Positions 23,891 through 35,086 of a DNA stretch of 64,000 nucleotides are shown here, piece by piece. Below the pieces are notes generated by a model. That model had not been told where the DNA came from and did not search any database. It saw only the letters and a list, made by a program, of their open reading frames with translations. The stretch's first letter is position 1. Every line of letters starts with the position of its first letter. Source of the DNA: Micromussa lordhowensis (lineage: Eukaryota > Cnidaria > Anthozoa > Scleractinia > Lobophylliidae); the NCBI GenBank assembly GCA_964020085.1, contig OZ026603.1, positions 29,806,242 to 29,870,241 of the forward strand. The letters run 5' to 3'. A program made the translations under genes and the position numbers.

Positions 23891-24163
23891 ATTTTCGAAA
23901 ATTTCTAAACTTAGCAAAAATTTGGAGGTCACCGAGCTCGTTTTCGAGTTATAAGCGCTTAAAGCTAAAATTAGGGGTGTTTTTAGCAGGTCATGTTTTT
24001 GCTATGGTAACCTATTGTGCCACAAAATTGACAGCACCTTGTTCACCAATGATTGGGCAGTTTTTTGATACCATTGTTTTGGTATCAACTGATATAGAGT
24101 GCATTTAGTTACCCATCAAAATATAAGTCTTTGAAAGTACTGGAAACTGTTTCCAGCCAGCGT
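23316..24163. repeat. Large inverted repeat with arms of about 150 bp and more
   Basis: The left arm (about 23640-23800) and the right arm (about 23925-24085) are reverse complements over about 155 bp, including GGTCACCGAGCTCGTTTTCGAG and GGTAACCTATTGTGCCAC type blocks. An outer pair, GAAACAGTTTCCAGTA at about 23325 and its mirror at about 24132-24148, extends it. The left side is interrupted by the nested foldback. Confidence 0.7.
23400..23655. repeat. Nested foldback repeat
   Basis: An imperfect inverted repeat centred near 23575: TTTGGGAGAATTCTCGAAAGTTATGC on the left is mirrored by GCATATAAACTGTCTCGAATTCTCCCA on the right, with GTGTTTA motifs outside. Similar hairpins lie at 30880-30960 and 49473-49585, so this is a dispersed family. 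Confidence 0.6.
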
Positions 24164-27100
24164 GGGCTCTAGAAACGAGATTGGGCTTTCGGACTTAGCC
24201 TCCCGCGCAGGCGTTCGAGGCTAGCATGGATTCTTTATTTCTAAAGTTCAACGAGCTTCAACGTTCTTACAAAAAGAGGAATTTTATGATACCATCACCA
24301 TGAATACATAAACTGAACACAGCAGTGACAACCAAGACACATTCGAGATAAATGCAACGGCTTGTGTTCATGCCAATGTTATCATAACTTTGATTTATTT
24401 GTTGGTCCGCAGAGAAGTCAGTCTCAATTCAGTCATGGTGGTTTCCGCAAGCTCTCGACCAATCAAAGTAGGAACTTGGCTGAGGGCTTGACATGACTGG
24501 CATTTCAGGCCATTCCGGCCCTTGAGACTTCGTTCTCACTGAGCGGGAAATGAAAACGAAGTTGAATTTTCGATCGTCTCCTGGTGCAGAAATCGCTCCT
24601 TGTCAGAAAGGAAAAAAGACAAAAAAACTTGCTCTGAAAGTAAAAGCTAGCCTTGATTTGGCGTTGCTCTACACCACACTAGCTCTTTCTTAGGGTTATC
24701 CCATTGGGATGATCTGAGGTATTTACTTTAACCACAAACAGACTTGTGGTCTGTGAATGCTAAGTAGATTTAAGGTGCTCCATTCAGACATCCTCTTTTA
24801 GGAGGAAGTGTGGTATTGTCCACACCCCACTTCTCCCACAATCACAACTCGTCACTGCCAGCCAAAGCCCATCGCAAAAGTTCGAGTAACGTAATCTTCG
24901 AGATCCGCAAAAAATGTCACGCCAGAACCTTCTAAAGAATGCGGGATGGTCACTGAAAGTTAATCAGCTCTTTCCTTATTGACAGAAAAGAGGATCATTA
25001 CGATACGGAGCTGGGAGCAGTAAAACCAAGCATTCTTTAGAATGAAGTTACATTATAACACGTAAACAGTTTAAGACGAAACGAAGAAAGAGAAAACAGC
25101 GGTCTTGCAGGTTGACGCCCATTAAAATGCATTTCTGTCATGAACTGTTCGGCGAATCAAGGAGACAAGGTTAATGGTAATACAGTTCTTATCCAGCCCC
25201 ACTATATTGTCAAGTAACGTCTTATCTTACTGTACTTTGAGCAAAATTGGCTAAAAATAAATAAATAATGCAAAATATTCTCCCGAAGGACTGACTATTT
25301 TGGTGCTGGAGAGAAGTCTTCGAGGCCATGAAAAGCTAAGAAAAACATTTGTACACAGGCAGAAATAAACAAAATAAAAAACTGACTCAAAAAGAGAGCA
25401 AATAACGACACTGACTGGAATAACGACAAGTCTAATATGGATGAGCGTTACTTTCTCTATTCATTTTTTCTGAAACATTGAAATGTTCAAAGTCTTGCAC
25501 ATGCGCAGATAGCTGTACTTGGTCCAATTCAATGTCGACTGCTAAAAACCACAGAAATGGAATTTAGCAGATTTCATGACAGCGATAACCTTATCGATTC
25601 AAGCTAATAAGGTGAGATGGGCGATAACGTCAGATAGATTTATCAGTTTCTTTCGGTGACCCTTTAGGTGGTCAGGGACCCACAATCTGTTAGTGTAGAT
25701 ATATTGGTAATTGTTGGGTTGTTTGTGAATTTGGTTTACAGACGTTTTGAAGTGGCTTTTTTTTGTGTAACAAAACTCAGTGCATTCTTTGCCTGTTCAT
25801 AGTAGGTTTGATTCTTATATCCAAAATCTTTTCAGTCAGTCATGATTTTAGTATTTTTGCATTTAGCTTGTGGTCTGTTTTAGTACCAAAACGTAACAAA
25901 GCTGATTAACTAAACGAGCTTTATCCCGAACGTCATATGTGCTGTAACGACTATTATTCTATTATTAATCACGCAAAGGATTTACTTTCGTCCCAAATAA
26001 TTGAATTTGGCAATTGAGCTCAATTGATTTTACTCGAAGAACTTCGGGAATGCATTGTTCTGAAGCAATGTTTGCTTCTCTATGTATATATTTACTCGTT
26101 GTATTAAAGTTTCCTGCTTTACTGTTTGTGGCTGTAATTTTTCTTTGTTTCTTCGGGTGAGGTAAAAAGATTAACAAGGGTTATTTCTCTAGTCCTATAC
26201 AGCCTTGGACGTTTTCTGATCTTGTAGGTAGTAAAGCAGATCATTGTTTGAGAGCCACTCAAACTTTTAAAACCCCCGAAACCAAACTCTCAATACAAAC
26301 AACAATCTGACAAGCGTGCTAGACAACTCCCGACAACTACAACAAAAGCTATCTCAAGATAAGACTGTCTCCCCAGTGTCTACCCTGTTCTTTTCACTCG
26401 AGGACCTTGAGCTGGCTGTCTCTTGTTAACAAGCAGAACAAGGTCAGAAAATTGTTCTGTTTATAAATACAATACAAGCCTACTGCGCGTAATTGGCGTT
26501 ATTTGTTACAACAAACGTCAACGTTCTTTTGTCAAGCCGTTTAGTTTTTGAAACTCAATCAAGCAAGGAGTTTTTGTTTAGTGAAGAACGAATCCGGCTT
26601 TCAGGCTATCGGGTAAAAAAAAATGCGACATTTGAAACCTGGAAATCCTCCGTTTTCTTCCAAATTCCTTCTGTTTCTAAAGAAAACATGGAATCTAATT
26701 CTAAAGGGATTAACGCAACCTTAAAATGAATTCCTAGCCACCCTTATTTATACACCCTGTTCGCTGAATATTTGGTGTTTTGAGCAAAAGAAGGCAGTGC
26801 TGTGTGACCGGGAAAATTAACTTGCACAGCTTTCGCCCATCGGCTGTCATCGCATCTAACGCAATTCGACACCAGATGGTGTACTATTCCAAGCATCTAT
26901 TTCCTCTTTCATCGAAAGGTCAGATCGACAGGAGCGTGGCAATGCTGCAAAAGATCGAGAGGGAAAACATATGATAGAGGTCGATTAAGTCGAGCGTAAC
27001 ACTACCCGGTTATTCGAGAAATTAATTCGACTCTCATTGTTTGTAAACTTTGGAGGATTCCATGCTGTAGTTGAGTGTAAAGCTTGACGGGTGAGCGGAA

Positions 27101-27616
27101 AACGCACAATTCTCCGGCTTTCACGAAACTTGGATAGAATTGGTGGGTATTTTGAATATTTATGCAATCTTTCAGGTTGAATGCAACACCCATGGTACTT
27201 ATTCGCGTGGAATGTGTTGTGGTTAAATCCAGCTATTTGGAATTTCTGTTTGCGTCTAAATGCTTCTAAACTAATCTCTGTACCTCACTACGGCTTCCTT
27301 TTGGGTTTTAAGGGGCAAATATTATTTTTGTGTGTTAATCTTGGTGCTCATTTAAGGCTCAGCTGGCAGATTACTAGCCGAACAAAGAAACAGAGCCGCG
27401 AGGTATAAATATAAAGATTATAGAACAACCGTATGTCATCGGCCCTTCAGAAGATGGGCGGATATTTCTTAATATTTACTCGTTAAACCATTTCCTTTAG
27501 CATGCGAGTCAGAGCAAGCGATCGAGGAGTCATCGAGATTGCACGTATTTCTGCTGCCTACAAGGAATCACTGTAACTGACGCTGATTAATCACGTTAAC
27601 CCGTTCTATTTCACAG
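24164..27616. other. Intergenic DNA between genes A and B
   Basis: About 3.4 kb without a recognised gene. The end (27600-27616) is a pyrimidine tract ending in CACAG, like a splice acceptor for the 5' untranslated exon next to the gene B start codon. The promoter of gene B presumably lies within or upstream of this stretch. Confidence 0.4.
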
Positions 27617-27664
27617 ACGAACAGCGTTGTTAGGTTTGTAGTCAGACTGTGGAAGACCCTGGTC

Positions 27665-27844
27665 ATGAATTCGAGAGCGTTTCTTCTTGGTTTATTGCTC
27701 ATTTCACTGGCGCTCGCCGCTGGAGAAAACCAACAAAGCGACCTTCTACCGTCGATTGAGAGAATCGACAGTGCCGTGGCAGTTGTTGGAAGGGCTTTTG
27801 TATATACTCTGTCAAACCCGGCTGGGCATAAAGATGAATACAAG
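27665..27844 (+). CDS. DAG1: Gene B coding exon 1
   Basis: 60 codons from the ATG, with a signal peptide (FLLGLLLISLALAAG) and the start of the cadherin-like domain (AVVGRAFVYTL). It ends in phase 0 at GAATACAAG followed by GTAAGT, the same site as gene A. Confidence 0.88.
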
Positions 27845-30800
27845 GTAAGTGTTGAGTTGTAAGCAGGGTGCTATCTAAAATGACACAAACGATCTTTCTT
27901 TTGAATAAAATATGGGGCAAAATAAACACACACTGATCTTTGTTTCCACACAAACGGATGCGTGTTGCGAAATTTATTTGGCGTGGTTGATACAAAAATC
28001 CCAACGGTGGTATAAATTTTTGATAACAGCCATTTGTATTTTTTTTCGCTTAGCACATGGCACATGGGAGTTACCTAAAGTAACTCATCCTTCTAAAGAA
28101 ATAAAGAATATATTAAATCCCTAGACCTATTTTAGCATTTGAAGCATTACGAGTATTGAGTTAGCATTGAATTGGCCACATGCTTGTCACTGAAAATATA
28201 ATAGCGCTAAAACACAAGTGCCCGCAAACATACTGAGCTGTAATTTGGGATCGGAATAAAACGTTGACTTGAAAGCTAACGTGTTTTAAATACGTGCATA
28301 TTTTTTTTATCGAGATAGCGTGTGACAGCAAAGAGGGTTGACATCAAAATTCTTGGCGCTGGTTTTCCGACCACGCGTCTGTCAAATTTGCAATTAACAT
28401 GAAGCAAGCGTTTTTTTTTTTCATTCTGCGCCAAAGAGCGGATAACCGTTCATAAAATGTTCTTTATAAAACGGCTTCTCCTTGTTCTGTAAGTGCCCCA
28501 TTGTTGCGTTTTGGCAGAGACAAAAAACTAGGGTGTAGAATACAGATATTAAACCCGCTGAAGTGTCAAACAGATGAAATGCAGAGGGCATACCACTCAT
28601 AGCTAAAACTTCTTTCAAAACCGCGTTCTTATGATTCGTCAAGAATTTGTTTTATCAATTGATCTGACCTGTGACTAAATGGGAGACTTTACTGAAACAT
28701 TCACCGATGCGATGCTGTTGAGGCTTGAAAAAGAAGAAAAAAAAGTTGTTGAGCGATTTGTGCCTTTGTAGTGGACAATTCATGTTTGTCCGCATTACAT
28801 ATCACGTCTGGCCCCTGGCAGCTACCATTTCCGGACTGATATAATCTCGCCCAACTCCACCTCGAAAATCGATCGAAAACAAAACATTGATTACATTTTC
28901 CAAATGATTTCTGTGTTGTAAAAATCGATTTCAATGATAACGAAACGAGTGGCCTTTCTCGTACCCTACTTAGGAAGATCCAAAGCATGATTTATAGACA
29001 AGACGGCAAAGTCTTCCAATTCATTTACAAAGATAATGGTTTCCGTGCCCGCGAATCTCGTGGCTTGCGGTTTCCCCGCTTAACGCATAATCACCTGATG
29101 TATGTCGTGTCAAAGGCCTACTTGTGCGTGACCGCATTGTCGACCACAATTTGATCAAGATTTTATTATTTCCTATGCTCTCAATATCGGAAATTCTGGA
29201 ATGGTCTATAAATTTTAGTAGTGGCGTTTTGAATTTGACCCGTCTGTTACCTTATTTTGAGCTCTACTTTCTTCCGTTTGATATGAATATGTCTGGCTCT
29301 TCCTAATTAAGGCTGCTTGCCCAACCCATATCACAAGGGAAGTCCATGTCGATATCATGGCTTATATGACAGGAAGTATCAACTCAGTGGTTGTCTGACC
29401 CTTACAGCAAGTGTTTAAGTAACAACAGAAATTTTCACCGGCGACATATTGTGACTATGATATTTTAAGGAAATCTGTCGTTGGGAATTTGAAAAATTTG
29501 ATCAAAAGTACATTGAAGAACTGAAGCAAACGCTCCCTTGTTTCGTATGTTGAAGACCGTCAAGATTTCACATGAATCCCAGCTATAACGACTTAGTGGA
29601 TTAACGCACAAACAGATTTAATCAGTAATGGTATTAACCATCAGACACAAGTCATATGCTCAGACGCTGCCATAACTCGCCAAAATTTAAATTGACTTCA
29701 TTTACGTACTATATGAATGACAGCAGTTCCTTAAAAAATTGCATGGTTCTAGGATTTCTCTCTCTTTTTTTTACTGTTTTAAGCATTACCAGTTTGACCT
29801 TCTGCTTCTTATTGCTGAGCCTTAGCCAGAAAAAAAAATAACTAAGGCAATTTCCATGGTTATTACTTAAATTCTCTTCTTAGGTATTTGGGGTGTAAAC
29901 AGCAAAAACGAAGCTTTGCATATTGTAAAACGAAGAACTGCATATAGCAAAGATATCAGTGACGCCAGCTATTGTTATTGATGTGCCAACCAGGGGACTA
30001 TTGGCTGGTGAAACAAAGAATTCTTTTGTTTAACGCTTTGAACATTTAAATAGCAAAACCAATGTTTGTAAACAAATATCTTCTAATTGTTCCTCTACAA
30101 TACATTCTGAGGGCTTAGAACATTACAGCTTGCAAAAAAATTAAGATAAAAGATTACCGGAAAATCATGTCTGGTAGAATGTACGTGTAGACCCATGTTT
30201 TCATAAAGCGATGGTGAACTTGCCAGAGTAGTCGCGTGCGTTCTACCTAACAGATCGACTATGTCGCGCGAACCATGTTGAGAAACGTGCCGTGCACGAG
30301 ACGAATCGTGCTGTGTGATTAATTCGGCCATACTCACGCCACTGTGGCAAGTGATCGCACGTGTAATTGAACAACGACGCAAGTTGTAGCAGGATTGTGT
30401 AAATGTAAATCCTTTGCATAAATGGCGCCTCAATTTGAATAACAATGCTTGATAGATCCTTAGCCTGGATTTTTCACATGAATGTGAAGCTTAGTAAGTA
30501 TAAGTATTGTTATTTAAAGTTTGGCGCAATTTACGGAACGGTCTATTAACCAAAGTAAGGCGATTATGACGAGCAATCCATGTTTTGAACCCCAGACTAC
30601 TGCCCTGAAATCTGTGATATCTTTTAACGTTTATAGGGGCGATGAAACCCAGGACTACGGTATCCGCCCATTGTAATACGTAATCGGTAAACCATTTCAG
30701 TTGTTATTGATTGATGATCTCTCGGCAATCTGAATTATAGTCATCCCCAGGCCTCCTCAGAGATGACGAGTGTGAGCATGGGGTTTCAAGCCAACGACAG

Positions 30801-33800
30801 TCCTACTTAGGGATTTCGACCTCTCTCATCAGAATAGCACCACAGACAAATTACTTAATATTTTAGAAACAGCAAACATGTACCGTGTTTCTAGTGAGTT
30901 ATAGAAACACGAGTGGAAGTTTGGGAAAACGTGGAATGTTTTGGGAACACGAGCCGATAGGCAGGTCTTTCCAGAGCATTTTCTAACCAGCGCGCGTATT
31001 TACTTGGAGGTGGTTTCTAAATTTCTATATTGAGTTTGCCTTCAGATTTTTTTACGACCAAGTGAATGTTTTTTTTTCTCAGTGAGTAGTAGTTTATAGT
31101 AGTAGCTTATGTCCCTTTTTCGATCCTCTCACCAGGTTGTTCAGAGAGGGCAAACTTCGTTACCTCAGTGGCTGTCTTATATCGAGGAGAAATCTCTACT
31201 ACTAGGCGTGCCGACATGGCGCGACCGAGGTGACGTTTTCATCGATTTTCAATCAAAGGATGGAAATCTTGAACATTCCCTGAACATCCAGGTAAAAGAC
31301 TTGCGTAACGAAGTGTCACAGACTTCATCACGCTCCAACAATACCAAGACGTCTTCTTTTTCCAAACCAAAATGTCCCAAGGGACTACCAGTGGCAGCTG
31401 CCTCGTTCGTGCTGGACTATCATTTGGAGAAAGTTACGGGAGAAATGAGGGTAGAGATCATGAACAAAGTACATGATTTTGTGGAAGTGGATGTGAAAAA
31501 TCTTCACATGTTGGCGGGCAAAGGACAAAACACTGCTTTCGGGCTGAAAGATGTGATTACTGTCACAGCAGGGCCAGGCAATGTAGCGGATTCTAAACAG
31601 CCTGGTGTTGTTGTTTCCTGGCAAATCGGCTGTGGAATTGATATACCAATTGCTGGTGAGTTAACTCTCCTTAATGTTCTGAGAATGTGGTGCGGAATCA
31701 TATCCATGATTGACGCACGCAGAGTAACCGCGATAGAACGAATCGCAAAGGACTGGGAACAACAATTGCAACAACGACATACAATTAATTTCTTTTAAAC
31801 TGAACATATTTTCATGAAACGTAGCGGATAAATTTTAACCTAAAATAACTATAAGGAGCTGATCCAGCCGGGGGAATGATATGACAAATTGAAATATGTT
31901 AGTTATAACACAGAGACTCGTTTTAGCGTGATCCTCCTCCACACATTTTACTGTTTCGACCGGACTTAAGAACATCTTTTGTTATCTCAGAGACTTTGTT
32001 TTAAGAGAATTGCATTGGGTTTTAATCAAGTTATTTTGAATCATGTGGCTCTTTAACTCGATTTTTTTTCCATGTACGTTTTTTTTTCCACAGGAGTACG
32101 AATAGCTTCTTTCCTCAAATCAAGCACAGAGATGGGATCCTTCGCTACAGTGCTTGGTCTCCCTGTGACTGAATGGCACGTATCCATTGGTTACCCCAAA
32201 CAGCCTCGACAGAGAGCTCGTAGGCAAGTGGTAGAGGACAAAACTCCTAAAGTCATCAAACGATCAGCAAAACGAAAAGTTCGAGCGATCGTAGCGACTC
32301 CAACACCTACATTGACTGTTGCTCCTCCAACTTCCGTCGTCCCCAGTTTCACGATAACTGTTATTAAAACAACCTCGGTTGTTTCGACCCCGACTGTGGC
32401 ACCGACTACAACTCCGGTGGCTCCGACGACGACCGAAGAAACGACCACTACCGTAGAAGGGACGACAACGGGGACACGAACTACGACTACGACTGAAAAA
32501 ACGACCACTACCGAGAAATTGACGACAACGAAGACATCGACTACTACAGAGCCACCGACCACGACTGAAAAATCGACAACCACCGAAGAATCGACGACTA
32601 CGAAGCCATCGACCACGACAGAAAAATCGACTACCACCAAACGACCGACCTCTACCGAGCAACCGACCACCAAACGACCAACCTCTACCGAGCAACCGAC
32701 TACAACCGAGGAGACGACGACAACTGTGGAACCGACCACGTCTCCAAAGCCTGCAAAATCGACTACACCCGAACAGACGACGACAACATCACTACCAACT
32801 GCAACCACACTATCGACCACAGATGAGGTACGGTTCACCACAGAGAGCCCAACACCATCTGAGAAGACGAGTACCACTCAGAAATCATCAACAAAAGGAA
32901 CGGAGAAACCAACGGTGGAAACCACAGAAGCACCTTCCGCAGAAAAACCTACCGTTACTAATCCAAAAGTCCTCAACCCCATAGATAGGCTGGATGTTTA
33001 CCGCGGTCAGGCGCTTATCTACCACATACCCGAGGATACGTTTTACGACAACCAAGACCTCTTCACGCCTAATCTGACGCTGTCGCTGCGGAGGAGAAAG
33101 GACTGGAAACCGTTGTTTGGGGTGCCTTGGATTAAATTCGATCCTGAAAACCAAGTGATTTATGTCTTTCCTGTCGACGAGGAAACTGTCGGAATTCACG
33201 AATTCATTCTCGTTGCCGCTGATAGTGACGGAGAGGAGGTTTATGACGCTTTAGAAGTGAATATCATGAGCGATTCTGCCGTTTCTTACAATAATCGATT
33301 TAGCCTTGAACTTGACTATGATTATAATAACTTCTCCAGCGACTTAAACATCAGATTACAGCTGCTCTCCAAACTTGCGGAGTATTTTGAAGTGAACACT
33401 AGCAGCATAAGAGTTGTCTCGTTCACCCAAGGCTCCGTGATCTACAAGTTCCAGTTCGACTCCTCTACCGTCCCGTTCGACGATTGTGATTTTCCATTAA
33501 GGGAAAAATTTGTCTCTGAGGATGTCGACGATGATGGCGACAGTGTTAATCCTGATCTAAAGGAAGCTCTTAAACCCGACTTTCCAGTCCAGTCCGGTTC
33601 ATATGAAGGCCTTGGACCTTGCAAGGGTGACTATGTAGTGGCGGTGACGAAACGGCGATCGGGTGTCTCGAAAACGTACATTATCATCCCAGTGGTGATC
33701 TTAGCTATCGTGTTATTGATCATCGGCGCTTGCCTGTTCGTTATCATACGCTCGCGACGGCAGCGAAAACTCTCGCTTGAAGATCAGAAACTTTTTGTAG

Positions 33801-34087
33801 ATAAACGCAAACCGGCCGTGCTTCAGGAAGAGTATGAAGTCAAAGAAAGGTTACTGAAACAGCCACTTGTCCTGCCAAACGAGAAACCACCCCTCTCCCC
33901 TCCGGTTCACCCGCGAAGTCCGTCCCTAAAGCACTCGGGCAGCGATCCACCTCCTTCGGCGGGGTACCAGGCTCCCTCCTTCACTTCAAGTAGACAACCA
34001 AGTATTCAAGGAACTCCCAGTGGAAACAGCCCTCGGAAGCCAGGATATTCCGGTTACAGGCTACCCCCGGCATATGTGCCCCCGTGA
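27665..34087 (+). CDS. DAG1: Dystroglycan B, classical architecture (three coding exons)
   Basis: 897 residues, spliced from 27665-27844, 31136-31655 and 32094-34087; human dystroglycan has about 895. Parts in order: signal peptide (1 to about 20), alpha-dystroglycan N-terminal module (about 30-234), furin-type site RARRQ (274-278) followed by an ATPTPT motif, Thr-rich mucin domain (about 301-516), cadherin-like domain (about 527-626), SEA-like domain (about 627-743) with GS at 680-681 where vertebrate dystroglycan is cut into alpha and beta chains, Cys698 and Cys743 as the likely disulfide, membrane helix (about 761-784), basic stop-transfer RSRRQRK, and a tail ending in PPAY (891-894). It should be a cleaved, O-glycosylated matrix receptor that binds dystrophin inside the cell. 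It is best taken as the true dystroglycan orthologue of this cluster. Confidence 0.93.
27845..31135 (+). other. Gene B intron 1
   Basis: A 3.3-kb intron without recognised genes. It holds a diverged copy of the foldback family (GTGTTTCTAGTGAGTTATAG-like sequence at about 30880-30960). Short open frames here look accidental. Confidence 0.5.
31136..31655 (+). CDS. DAG1: Gene B coding exon 2 (alpha-dystroglycan N-terminal module)
   Basis: Acceptor CACCAG before 31136; donor GTGAGT at 31656. 173 codons plus one base. Motifs SLPQWLSY, VTAGPGNVADS and VVSWQIGCGID match gene A exon 2 and the vertebrate S6-like domain. Codon use here is more GC-rich than in gene A, which fits an old duplication. Confidence 0.9.
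32094..34087 (+). CDS. DAG1: Gene B coding exon 3 (mucin domain, membrane-proximal unit, tail)
   Basis: Acceptor TTCCACAG before 32094, joined in phase 1. It begins with the end of the N-terminal module (VTEWHVSIGYPKQ), then the furin site and a Thr/Pro/Glu-rich region of about 215 residues built from imperfect TTTEKSTTT-type repeats. The single cadherin-like/SEA-like unit, membrane helix and tail follow; TGA is at 34085-34087. The minus-strand frame across the Thr repeats (Val-rich) is a shadow. Confidence 0.93.
32400..32900 (+). repeat. Thr-rich coding repeats (mucin domain) of gene B
   Basis: Imperfect tandem units such as ACGACTGAAAAATCGACAAC and a near-exact duplicate of the KRPTSTEQPTT unit encode the heavily O-glycosylated stalk. 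The repeats stay in frame. Confidence 0.8.
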
Positions 34088-34707
34088 GAAAAACAAAATA
34101 TAGGGACAACAATAGTTGGTTCTGTTGGAACTCGGACGATAAAGATTGAGAAAACCGGAAAATCAAAGTCATTGAGGTATATCAGTGATGTAAACTGGAC
34201 AAACTACCATTAGGATTTTGAGTTAAGAGCTATAGCAGTTTTCTGCGTGTTTGCCTCCTACCAATTTGCTCAAAATTCTAGCTGAGTTAACTTGGCTTCT
34301 GAAAAACGAGTTTGTGACATCCTTAGCGCGGATATCACAATACGAAATTCAAAGACGGTCGAAATAAGGTGGTCAAAATATCGTTAAATACATGGTTTAT
34401 GTGAGATTTCATGCGTTAGCTCTTCGTAGGAGCGATTCGTCGATTCGCTCCGACGAAGAGCTAACGCTCGAAACATTAGTTTTCGAATCTCTTTACGGTG
34501 GCCAGCTCACATGATCAACTCAGTTGATAAAACCAAATTATCGTGTAATACTCCCCACCGACGCAACACCACAGTTTCTTTAGAAACTTACTCTCGTATG
34601 TGTGATTTGTCGAGTACCTAACGCGAAACAAAGGGCGCGCCGGCTTGTTACATTATTTTAGCTAAATTTATAGTTATAGTGTTAGTATTCCTCTAGACCT
34701 AAACTAA
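34088..34707. other. Downstream flank of gene B
   Basis: No gene is seen. It contains the hairpin at 34413-34467. No canonical AATAAA lies close to the stop, so the 3' end of gene B is not placed. Confidence 0.35.
34413..34467. repeat. Near-perfect 55-bp hairpin
   Basis: GCGTTAGCTCTTCGTAGGAGCGA is mirrored by TCGCTCCGACGAAGAGCTAACGC with a loop of about 9 bp and one mismatch. It looks like a short foldback element. Confidence 0.8.
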
Positions 34708-35086
34708 GGTCCCGTCCACACAACTCCGGAGCAATTTGAAAACGCGGACTTCACTCTGAAAACGCATCAAATGTTTTCCGTCCACACTACTCCAGAGAAA
34801 TTTGAAAACGTTACAATCACCGGTCATTTTGAATTTGTGTTCGAGGAAAACTCGAGCAGGGAAATTGCATTGTTATCCAGACTACATCGTTTTTGAAAAG
34901 CTCCGTTTTGTAAATTGTTTTCCGTCCATACGAAAATGAAAAGCCGGCGTTTTCAAATTCCTCCGGTTTGAAGAGCGTTTTCGAAAAGCTCCGTTTTTCG
35001 TGACGGATTAGTGTGGACGGTAGGCCTGGCCGTAGAAATAAAGCTGCGTTTTCAAATTTCTCCGTTGTAGTGTAGAGGCTGCCTAA
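34708..35086. mobile_element. MITE family M1, copy 1
   Basis: A sequence of about 380 bp shared with 48154-48516 and 50408-50778. It starts with CCGTCCACAC..TCCGGAGCAATTTGAAAACG and ends with the inverse (CGTTTTCAAATTTCTCCG..AGTGTAGA). Common inner blocks are AAAAGCCGGCGTTTTCAAAT and GACGGATTAGTGTGGACGG. No coding content. Confidence 0.85.

Noticed and set aside
32191..32877. 228-codon Val-rich and 143-codon Arg-rich minus-strand frames
   Set aside because: They are antisense reads of the Thr codon repeats of the gene B mucin domain.
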